This document shows positions 1 to 5,370 of a DNA stretch of 6,413 nt, piece by piece. The stretch lies in assembly GCA_949294425.1 (NCBI GenBank), contig CASFHJ010000140.1:1-6413 (forward strand), in the 5' to 3' direction. The number at the start of each line of letters is the position of its first letter. Positions within the stretch are counted from its first letter, which is position 1. Source of the DNA: an uncultured Campylobacter sp. (lineage in GTDB: Bacteria > Campylobacterota > Campylobacteria > Campylobacterales > Campylobacteraceae). The notes beneath the pieces are model-generated. The model was not told the origin of the DNA. It made no database searches and saw only the letters and a program-made list of their open reading frames with translations. A program made the position numbers and the translations under genes.

Positions 1-45
1 ACAAGGTAACCGTAGGAGAACCTGCGGTTGGATCACCTCCTTTCT
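1..45 (+). rRNA. rrs: 16S ribosomal RNA, 3' end (partial)
   Basis: The first bases match the universally conserved 3' terminus of bacterial 16S rRNA: ACAAGGTAACCGTA, the helix-45 hairpin region GGAGAACCTGCGGTTGG, then GATCACCTCCTTTCT. The anti-Shine-Dalgarno core CCTCC lies at 36-40 and base-pairs with the AAGGA/GGAG sites seen before the genes in this window. The rest of the gene lies upstream of the window. The mature 3' end is placed at about 43-45 by analogy with other Campylobacter 16S genes, so the last one or two bases are uncertain. Confidence 0.97.
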
Positions 46-53
46 AGAGTACA

Positions 54-82
54 TAAGTAATAAGTCTCACAGCTATTACTTA
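54..82 (+). repeat. 9-bp perfect inverted repeat in the 16S-tRNA spacer
   Basis: TAAGTAATA at 54-62 is the exact reverse complement of TATTACTTA at 74-82, separated by an 11-base loop. It starts about ten bases after the 16S 3' end, so the pre-rRNA could form a local hairpin there. Such hairpins can be RNase processing signals, but the stem is almost entirely A/U with one G-C pair, so its stability and role are inference. The rest of the spacer (83-165) shows no other clear structure. Confidence 0.5.
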
Positions 83-165
83 AGCTCAATCAATCCTTGT
101 TTAGATTTTAAAGCTTGATGGAAATATAGATAAAACAATAAAAGCTTCTTAATTATTCTCGAAAA

Positions 166-241
166 GGGGAATTAGCTCAGCTGGGAGAGCGCCTGCTTTG
201 CACGCAGGAGGTCAGCGGTTCGATCCCGCTATTCTCCACCA
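166..241 (+). tRNA. tRNA-Ala(TGC)
   Basis: A complete 76-nt cloverleaf. The acceptor arm GGGGAAT (166-172) pairs with ATTCTCC (231-237), with one G-T pair. The D arm contains AGCTCAGCTGGGAGAGC. The anticodon stem CCTGC/GCAGG encloses the loop TTTGCAC, with anticodon TGC at 199-201. The T arm AGCGG/CCGCT carries the TTCGATC loop. The discriminator A at 238 is followed by an encoded CCA (239-241). tRNA-Ala then tRNA-Ile is the classical pair in the bacterial 16S-23S spacer. It should be released from the pre-rRNA transcript rather than have its own promoter. Confidence 0.98.
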
Positions 242-245
242 TCTA

Positions 246-322
246 GGTCCTATAGCTCAGCTGGTTAGAGTGCACCCCTGATAAGGGTGAGGTCACAAGT
301 TCAAGTCTTGTTAGGACCACCA
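246..322 (+). tRNA. tRNA-Ile(GAT)
   Basis: A complete 77-nt cloverleaf, four bases after tRNA-Ala. The acceptor arm GGTCCTA (246-252) pairs perfectly with TAGGACC (312-318). The D arm contains AGCTCAGCTGGTTAGAG. The anticodon stem CACCC/GGGTG encloses CTGATAA, with anticodon GAT at 280-282. The T arm ACAAG/CTTGT has loop TTCAAGT. The discriminator A at 319 is followed by encoded CCA (320-322). It normally precedes 23S rRNA, but here an AT-rich gap and a broken exporter gene follow. No GC-rich terminator hairpin is visible in 323-397. Confidence 0.98.
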
Positions 323-397
323 TCATAAATATTATTTTCTATATCTTAATTATCTTCATTTTTAGAATTTTTTATCATAAGATCACAAAAGCTGCAA

Positions 398-1006
398 ATG
401 GAATTCTAGTGACTTTTTTATTTATTTTTGCTATTCATTTATCTGCACTCTTGACACCAGAACCTGATTTTTTCTAGTTAGCACTTACGCTTTAAAATTT
501 GCTTCTAAAGAGACTTTAAAAGCAGCATTTGGTGTGAGTTTAGGAATATTACTTTGGATTGTTTTTTCCCTAACTGGACTTAAAATTCTTTTTGACACTT
601 TTGATTTTATCCAACTTATATTATCTACTTTAGGGGCTATGTATTTATTTTATCTTGCTTATTCGCTTTTAAAAAATACTTCTAATGAAATACACTTTAC
701 AGATAGCGTAAAAATTTTAAAACCTTTTTTAGGTGGTTTTTTGACAAATATTACAAACCCTAAAGCTGTTTTTTACTTTGGAAGTATCTTTTCTAGATTA
801 AATTTTATGGGAGATAATTTTGAAATTTTTTTGCTAATTATTCTCCTTAGTTTAGAATCTCTGATTTATTTTGTTCTCATTGCTTTTTTATTCTCAAATT
901 TAAAAATCAAAATCTTATATTAAATCATCATAAAAAGATTGATTTGTTTTGTGCTTTTAATTTTATAAGCTTTGATTGTTTTACACTTACAAAAATTTAT
1001 TTTTAG
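398..1006 (+). pseudogene. LysE/RhtB-family amino-acid exporter, pseudogene with three frameshifts
   Basis: Joining three frames gives about 203 residues, the usual size for LysE/RhtB efflux permeases of the inner membrane. Piece one runs from ATG 398 (or in-frame GTG 409) to 474 and ends ALLTPEPDFF, matching the family's N-terminal TPGPDFF signature with G changed to E. Piece two (474-923) continues LVSTYALKFA, followed by GVSLGILLW, the GAMYLFYLAYSLLK helix and the GFLTNITNPKAVFYF segment typical of the family. Piece three (923-1006) supplies the last helix, starting NHHKKIDLF. Each junction is explained by one missing base in an A/T run: near 402, in the T6 run at 468-473, and near 918-922. 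Restoring the three bases gives 204 codons ending at TAG 1004-1006. The longest open part (474-923) lacks the first membrane segment, so a functional exporter is unlikely. Substrate is unknown. No convincing Shine-Dalgarno site precedes 398. Confidence 0.85.
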
Positions 1007-1012
1007 AACTTA

Positions 1013-1018
1013 TATAAT
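1013..1018 (+). promoter_or_regulatory. Candidate sigma-70 -10 box (TATAAT)
   Basis: A perfect TATAAT lies 32 bases before the ATG at 1051, downstream of T-rich sequence at 996-1004. Campylobacter sigma-70 promoters typically keep the -10 box and T-rich upstream stretches but lack a conserved -35, which fits. In AT-rich DNA such matches also arise by chance. It would drive the short decayed gene at 1051-1272. Confidence 0.45.
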
Positions 1019-1050
1019 GTTGATGCAAATAAAAATTACTGATATTTTAT

Positions 1051-1272
1051 ATGGAAAACTTTAATTCATCAATTGAGCCACATCAAGATATTTTTAAAAG
1101 AGATGATGAAAGCACTTGGAATGATAATGGTCAAATAAGGGAGTAAATAGCATTTAATTTCTTCTTAGATAATGTTGAAGAAATGGAACTTTGTAATTGA
1201 AAGCCAAATGATGAGGAATATAGAAAATTTCAGCATACTAATATTAAATTGAATTATGGATTAGATAGATAA
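1051..1272 (+). pseudogene. Short unrecognised gene, degraded by two in-frame stops
   Basis: One frame from ATG 1051 to TAA 1270-1272 reads as plausible protein, about 73 residues, but is cut by TAA at 1144-1146 and TGA at 1198-1200. The first segment starts MENFNSSIEPHQDIFKRDD. After the first stop it continues FNFFLDNVEEMELCN, and after the second KPNDEEYRKFQHTNIKLNYG. The mix of acidic, aromatic and charged residues across both stops, in a region where random AT-rich DNA would code mainly for Phe/Leu/Lys/Ile/Asn, is the reason to call a decayed gene. TAA to CAA/GAA and TGA to TGG are the simplest repairs. An overlapping frame from ATG 1017/1023 (MQIKITDILYGKL) could be the true N-terminus if a frameshift lies near 1060. 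I do not recognise a family. The first 31 codons alone could still be translated. Confidence 0.45.
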
Positions 1273-1335
1273 GTTGTAATTCAAATTTTCTACTTTTTGC
1301 TTTAATTATTTATAAAATTTTAAGTTTTATTTTGA

Positions 1336-1341
1336 TACGAT
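1336..1341 (+). promoter_or_regulatory. Candidate sigma-70 promoter, TACGAT -10 box
   Basis: TTTTGATACGAT (-10 box TACGAT at 1336-1341) is preceded by regularly spaced T runs (TTTAT, AATTTT, GTTTTATTTT), the usual look of Campylobacter sigma-70 promoters. It is 32 bases before the ATG at 1374, leaving a leader of about 25 nt. A weak purine-rich site, AAGAAG (1363-1368), precedes that ATG. The remainder of 1273-1373 is AT-rich with no other feature. Confidence 0.5.
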
Positions 1342-1373
1342 GAATAATATTTTGATCTAGACAAGAAGATAAA

Positions 1374-1863
1374 ATGAAAAAAAATCTTATTACTTTTTTT
1401 ATTTAGTTTAAGTTTTTCTTTTGCGAATACAGATTATTATATCGAAGATAGAGCTTATCTAGGATACAAAGCTTATCCTCCTGGTCACTATAAATCATGC
1501 CAAACTGATAAGCAACATATATATCAGCAAGCTGCTTGTAGTGCTTTTCGAATCTGTGATTCGTGAAATTGTATGGCTTTGATAGAAGTTTGTGGTAAGC
1601 TCATAGATACAAATGTTAAATTTATGGGCAAACCAGCCCTTGACTACTCGGAATTAGCACTCGAAAAAGAGCTTGAGCGAAGAAAAGAAGAAGAAAAGAA
1701 TAGAAGAGAAAATCCAATTCTTTCAATAAAAATATCACAAGAATATTATTCCTTGCAAGGACAAGATAAGGAAAACAAAACACAAAATGATATAGGCAAG
1801 GATACACAAATGAAAAGCTTATCTTACCACAAGAAAGAATTAAAAATAGATATTTTTGCTTAG
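1374..1863 (+). pseudogene. Small secreted Cys-containing protein, pseudogene (frameshift plus stop)
   Basis: ATG 1374 opens MKKNLITFF but hits TAG at 1404. Removing one T from the T7 run at 1394-1400 restores MKKNLITFLFSLSFSFA, a textbook Sec signal peptide with probable cleavage after Ala17 and mature start NTDYYIEDRAYLGYKAYPPG. The same frame then reaches TGA at 1564-1566 (codon 64) and goes on to TAG 1861-1863. The repaired length is exactly 163 codons. Five cysteines cluster at repaired residues 42, 55, 61, 66 and 73, suggesting disulfides in a periplasmic or secreted domain. Residues about 92-113 are a run of Glu/Arg/Lys, likely helical, and the C-terminus is polar. TGA could derive from CGA (Arg) or TGG (Trp). 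The open part from ATG 1573 (96 residues) lacks the signal peptide and three of the five cysteines. I do not recognise the family. It converges on pyk with 32 bases between the ends. Confidence 0.75.
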
Positions 1864-1895
1864 TCGTTTTAAAGATAGAATTTTATATCAAGATC

Positions 1896-3338
1896 TTACT
1901 TGAGATAATATTTTATCTGCTCTTCTTTTAATATGCGTATTAGATTGCTGCTGCCTTCTATGCCCGTTGGAAAACCCGCTGTTAATACATATGTTTTATT
2001 TTCATCTATTAACTCTTGCTCGTGAGCTTTTTTTAAGGATTTTTTTATAAGCTCTGTTAAGTTATCTGATCTATCTACAAGCACAAGAGGTTCAACCCCC
2101 CAAACTATGCTTAGCATATTTAAAGTTTTTTGAGAGTGCGCAAGAGCTATTATCCTAGTATCTGGTCTATATCTAGATATTTTAATGGCTGATTTTCCAC
2201 TACTTGTAAGAGCTAGTATAGCCTCTGCATTTAAATCCTTTGCCAAAGAAGCACTAGAATTCATTATCTTATCGGTATCATCACAAAGCTTAAAATGTTT
2301 GAATTTATTATAAGGATAATGTTTTTCTGTTTCTATTATAGTCTTAGACATAACCTCGACAGCATTTGCAGGATCTATACCAACAGCACTTTCCTCACTT
2401 AACATAACCGCATCTGTTCCGTCCATAACAGCATTTGCCACATCTGAAATTTCAGCCCTAGTAGCATTTAAGTTTTTAGCTAAGGAAAAAAGCATTTGAG
2501 TAGCTGTTATGACTGGTTTGCTTGCAAAATTTGCCTTTCTTATGATCTCTTTTTGTATATTTGGCACCTTATAATAAGGCACTTCTATACCAAGATCTCC
2601 ACGAGCAACCATAATACCATCGCTAGAATAAATTATATCATCTATATTTTCAACAGCATCAAATTTCTCTATCTTAGCAAAGATAGCTATTTTGGCATTA
2701 TGCTCGGCAAGAATTTCTCTTACCTCATCTATATCATGAGAATTTTGCACAAAAGAAATAGCTAAAAAATCCACATCCTTTTCTATGCCCCAAAGCAAAT
2801 CTTGCTTGTCTTTTTGAGTGATAACATCTATGTTGATTCTAGTATTTGGGAAATTTATACCCTTATTTGAGCTTAAAAAACCATCATTTTCTATGATGGT
2901 TTGCACCATATCCTCACCTACCTTGACAACCTTAGCCCTTATGCTTCCGTCATAAAGATAAATATACTCTCGCTCTTGTAGCATGGATAAAATTTCCGAA
3001 TGATTTATGCTAATCTTATAATGAGAATCACTAAGCTGCTCACCTAAGATAGCCTCCTTATAAAAATCAAGCCTATCAGAACTTTTTAAATCAAAGGGTT
3101 TAGCAAGCTCTAAAGTTCTTATCTTTGGACCACTAATGTCTTGTAAAATTCCAACCCTAGTGTTTAAAAGCTTGGCTACCTTTTTTATCTTTTCTAAATT
3201 TGCTCTATGATACTCGTGGCTTCCGTGTGAAAAATTTAGTCTAAAAACATTCACGCCATTGATTATCATTTTTTTTAAAACTTCTTCGCTATCGCTAGCA
3301 GGACCTACTGTAGCGACTATCTTTGTTTTCTTTTGCAT
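1896..3338 (-). CDS. pyk: Pyruvate kinase
   Basis: Converts phosphoenolpyruvate and ADP to pyruvate and ATP in the cytoplasm. The 480-residue protein has the usual bacterial length and layout. The TIM-barrel start KTKIVATVGPASD (4-16) is followed by NFSHG (35-39), with substrate- and ATP-binding Arg33, Asn35, Ser37 and His38. DISGPKIRT is at 67-75 and a small B domain at about 77-172. The catalytic loop FAKIEK has Lys222, and metal ligands are Glu224 and Asp248 (ARGDLG). TATQM contains Thr280. The signature TRAEISDVANAVMDGTDAVML (293-313) and a C-terminal regulatory domain (about 345-480) complete it. The frame is open further upstream (to 3434), but the start at 3338 is chosen because it begins at the family N-terminus and has GGAG five bases ahead. 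The longer form would run deep into mqo. It is last in the operon, 13 bases after mqo. Campylobacters such as C. jejuni lack 6-phosphofructokinase, so the enzyme probably serves PEP/pyruvate balance rather than glucose breakdown. Confidence 0.96.
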   Translation of the reverse strand: MQKKTKIVATVGPASDSEEVLKKMIINGVNVFRLNFSHGSHEYHRANLEKIKKVAKLLNTRVGILQDISGPKIRTLELAKPFDLKSSDRLDFYKEAILGEQLSDSHYKISINHSEILSMLQEREYIYLYDGSIRAKVVKVGEDMVQTIIENDGFLSSNKGINFPNTRINIDVITQKDKQDLLWGIEKDVDFLAISFVQNSHDIDEVREILAEHNAKIAIFAKIEKFDAVENIDDIIYSSDGIMVARGDLGIEVPYYKVPNIQKEIIRKANFASKPVITATQMLFSLAKNLNATRAEISDVANAVMDGTDAVMLSEESAVGIDPANAVEVMSKTIIETEKHYPYNKFKHFKLCDDTDKIMNSSASLAKDLNAEAILALTSSGKSAIKISRYRPDTRIIALAHSQKTLNMLSIVWGVEPLVLVDRSDNLTELIKKSLKKAHEQELIDENKTYVLTAGFPTGIEGSSNLIRILKEEQIKYYLK

Positions 3339-3343
3339 ATATA

Positions 3344-3347
3344 CTCC
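3344..3347 (-). promoter_or_regulatory. Shine-Dalgarno site deciding the pyk start
   Basis: On the minus strand GGAG sits five bases before the ATG at 3338 (CCGGAGTATATATG). It lies in the 13-base gap after the mqo stop codon. It selects this ATG over the upstream in-frame ATGs inside mqo. Confidence 0.75.
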
Positions 3348-3351
3348 GGAT

Positions 3352-4689
3352 TTACATAAGCTCATTTCTAAACTTATCCTCATCAAATTTAGCACCCAAA
3401 TACTCACAAATAAGCTCGGTATCTTTCTTAGCATTGCCTAGACAAGAAGTAGCTCCCGGGCTTGGCGTCATATTAAAGATGGCACCTTTTACATCAGTAA
3501 TACTTGCTTCTCCTAGCATTAACTCTCCTCTTGTCTTATCTATAACTTGAGGTCTTACTCCACCAAAGCCCTCAGCATACTCTATCTCGCTAACCTTTAT
3601 ACTAGGAACTATCTTTTTTATACTCTTTGCAAAAAGCCTTCTATTGATAAAAGGAAGTTCATATAAATAATTTGAAAGTATATACATACCAACGGTCTTA
3701 TCCTTTAACATGCTAAGAGTTATTTTAGCTACCTTTGCATCAAATTTAAGAGTTTCAAAAAATTCCCACATGGATTTTAAGCCATGATACCTCTCAAGCT
3801 TTGGTATAACAAGAGCTGTAGGACCAAAACGGGTATTCATATCAGCCATTAAATCAGGATCTCCATGCAAGGCTGCAAAAGGTAGTTTTGGATTTTGCAC
3901 GGTGTAAACCTTGCCATTTAAAAGCTTTTGCTTGGTTAAATAAAAGCTACCAGCTACGGGCCAACAAGACTTATCTAAGCCAACACCCATTCTGTGAGCT
4001 AAAAACAAGGAATGCGCCCCAGCATTTACTATAATAGATTTTGAGTGATACTTTGTCCCAGATCTTGTATTAATAACAAAATATCCATCTTTTTGCTCTA
4101 TCTTAATTACTTCTTGATTAAATTCAACAAAGGTATTTTTATCCTCTTTTAAGGCATTATCAACAAGGCTTTGAGCCATTCTTCCAAAATCTATAGTGGT
4201 GTAACTATCGCCTTGCAAAGCACCCATGGCTACTATACTTTCTTTTCTATCGCCCTTAGAATTTTCAGCCAAAACAACCCTTGGCTCTAGCTCTTTGACC
4301 CTTTGTTTATCAAAAAATTTAACATAAGGATAAAGCTCTTTAAACTCCTCATATCTGTTTTTTAGGTATTCACACTCCTCATCTCCAACTGCTAAAACCA
4401 TTTTTTGATGAGAAAAGACAAAGGGATCCTTATCTTGCTTGGAAGCGTATTTTGCAACCATATCAGCATTTACCTTTACCTTTCTAGCCTTTTCTATGGT
4501 GTAATTTGTCTCTATGTCTCCGCAGTGTATTGTTTGGGAATTGCTAGTAGCCTTGCTATTAAGCGTAGCTATGGAATCATATTTTTCTATCAATGCTATA
4601 TTTTTTATATCAGTATATCTAGCAAGCTCGTAAAAAACAGCAGCGCCAGAAATTCCAGCGCCAACAACAAGCACATCAAATTCTTTCAT
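3352..4689 (-). CDS. mqo: FAD-dependent malate:quinone oxidoreductase
   Basis: Predicted to oxidise malate to oxaloacetate and pass electrons to the (mena)quinone pool as a peripheral inner-membrane flavoprotein. The 445-residue protein opens with a Rossmann dinucleotide fold: FDVLVVGAGISGAAVFYELA has Gly10-x-Gly12-x-x-Gly15, and Glu35 in IALIEK would bind the FAD ribose. ATSNSQTIHCGDIETNYT (47-64) resembles the conserved substrate-side segment of the Mqo/DAO superfamily. A C-terminal FAD-contact region has GFGGVRPQ (374-381) and MTPSPGATSCLGNA (407-420). Length and gene order match the gene annotated mqo in C. jejuni, next to pyk and coaX. The wider COG0579 family also includes L-2-hydroxyglutarate oxidases, so the substrate is inferred, not proven. 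AAAGGA (4696-4701) lies six bases before the ATG. The ATG overlaps the coaX stop as ATGA, suggesting translational coupling. Confidence 0.85.
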   Translation of the reverse strand: MKEFDVLVVGAGISGAAVFYELARYTDIKNIALIEKYDSIATLNSKATSNSQTIHCGDIETNYTIEKARKVKVNADMVAKYASKQDKDPFVFSHQKMVLAVGDEECEYLKNRYEEFKELYPYVKFFDKQRVKELEPRVVLAENSKGDRKESIVAMGALQGDSYTTIDFGRMAQSLVDNALKEDKNTFVEFNQEVIKIEQKDGYFVINTRSGTKYHSKSIIVNAGAHSLFLAHRMGVGLDKSCWPVAGSFYLTKQKLLNGKVYTVQNPKLPFAALHGDPDLMADMNTRFGPTALVIPKLERYHGLKSMWEFFETLKFDAKVAKITLSMLKDKTVGMYILSNYLYELPFINRRLFAKSIKKIVPSIKVSEIEYAEGFGGVRPQVIDKTRGELMLGEASITDVKGAIFNMTPSPGATSCLGNAKKDTELICEYLGAKFDEDKFRNELM

Positions 4690-5342
4690 ATTTTTTCCTT
4701 TCTGTAACTTTGCTTAAATAGCAAATCTTTGTTTTCTTCAACAATTTTTTTCATACCTCTAAAAACTAGAAATTTATCATAGATAGCCTTGTCAAAAAAA
4801 TTAGCCAAAAATTGTCCGTCCCCTCCTGTAAAATAAAGCTTTTTGCCATAAGCAGCATCTTTGATAAGTAGTATTATGCTCTTAAACACACCATAACTTA
4901 CCGCATCAACAGTTCTTTGTGGAAAGGCATCAAGGCTAAATTTGGTGTTAAATTCGCATTTTAATCTAGAAGATATTTTTGAGTAAGCATCTCTATAAGA
5001 AAGTATCCCCGGAAGTATAAATCCGCCTAAATGCATGTAGTTAGAAACTATGTCAACAGTTATAGCAGAGCCAGCATCCACAACCACACCATCTTCTATA
5101 GTATAACAAGCAGCTATTCTATCTATGCCTAAACCGCAATAAATCGTATCAAACTTAAAATATGGTTCAAGATTTATAAAATTTTCCTTTTCTCTTAAGG
5201 CATTTTTAATCTTTTCATTTACATTTATGTAAAAGATCTTTTCCTCATTTCTGTAATCAAGAAAGTCCTTAATACTTAAAGAAAAATACTTACTATTATC
5301 CAAAAAAGAGGCACTTGAATTACCTATATCGCATAAAAGCAT
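4686..5342 (-). CDS. coaX: Type III pantothenate kinase
   Basis: Phosphorylates pantothenate to 4'-phosphopantothenate, the first step of coenzyme A synthesis, in the cytoplasm. The 218-residue product shows the CoaX version of the ASKHA fold. The phosphate loop LLCDIGNS (2-9) has Asp5. GLGIDRIAA (70-78) corresponds to the family GxDR motif with its conserved acidic residue Asp74. VVVDAGSAITVD (86-97) matches the VDxGTATTxD motif, LGGFILPGI (105-113) the GGxIxPG motif, and YFTGGDG (170-176) the second phosphate region. The family is known to need a monovalent cation and to be insensitive to CoA feedback. The start ATG at 5342 gives the expected N-terminus. An in-frame TTG at 5354 would add four residues but directly abuts the AAGG, whereas ATG is about 12 bases from it, a rather long spacing. 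It lies 28 bases after the lipoprotein gene and overlaps mqo by four bases. The C-terminal basic tail (about 209-218) looks lineage-specific. Confidence 0.94.
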   Translation of the reverse strand: MLLCDIGNSSASFLDNSKYFSLSIKDFLDYRNEEKIFYINVNEKIKNALREKENFINLEPYFKFDTIYCGLGIDRIAACYTIEDGVVVDAGSAITVDIVSNYMHLGGFILPGILSYRDAYSKISSRLKCEFNTKFSLDAFPQRTVDAVSYGVFKSIILLIKDAAYGKKLYFTGGDGQFLANFFDKAIYDKFLVFRGMKKIVEENKDLLFKQSYRKEKI

Positions 5343-5370
5343 AGCTACATACAACCTTACTCATACAGGT

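Noticed and set aside
343..383. ATCTTA/TAAGAT inverted repeat as a terminator for the 16S-tRNA transcript
   Set aside because: Six A/T-rich base pairs with a 29-base loop are too weak, and such matches are expected by chance in this composition.
534..923. Open frame of 129 codons starting at GTG 534
   Set aside because: It is the middle and C-terminal part of the broken LysE gene. The start is internal to a conserved segment (KAAFGVSLG) and has no ribosome binding site, so it is not listed as a separate gene.
1051..1272. TGA read as tryptophan or programmed stop readthrough
   Set aside because: The same frame also has a TAA. The intact operon nearby uses standard codons and TGA as a real stop (coaX), so decay is the simpler explanation.
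1394..1400. T7 run as a phase-variation switch for the secreted protein
   Set aside because: Campylobacter contingency tracts are usually G/C runs of eight or more. A T7 run is short, and the second in-frame stop would keep the gene off anyway.
1622..1807. Minus-strand open frame opposite the secreted-protein pseudogene
   Set aside because: It is the complement of a Lys/Glu-rich coding stretch, giving a Phe/Leu-rich translation with no recognisable motif and no start signals.
1888..1903. Possible terminator hairpin between the convergent pseudogene and pyk
   Set aside because: TCAAG/CTTGA is only a 5-bp stem, overlaps the pyk stop codon and is not followed by a clear T run in either direction.
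2496..2765. Plus-strand open frame inside pyk
   Set aside because: It is antisense to the catalytic core of a confidently identified gene, with no promoter or ribosome binding site. The frames at 3259-3441, 3323-3550 and 4405-4707 are rejected for the same reason.
3339..3434. Extended pyk N-terminus of 32 extra residues
   Set aside because: It would overlap the end of mqo, does not resemble pyruvate kinase, and the ATG at 3338 has a good GGAG and the family N-terminus.
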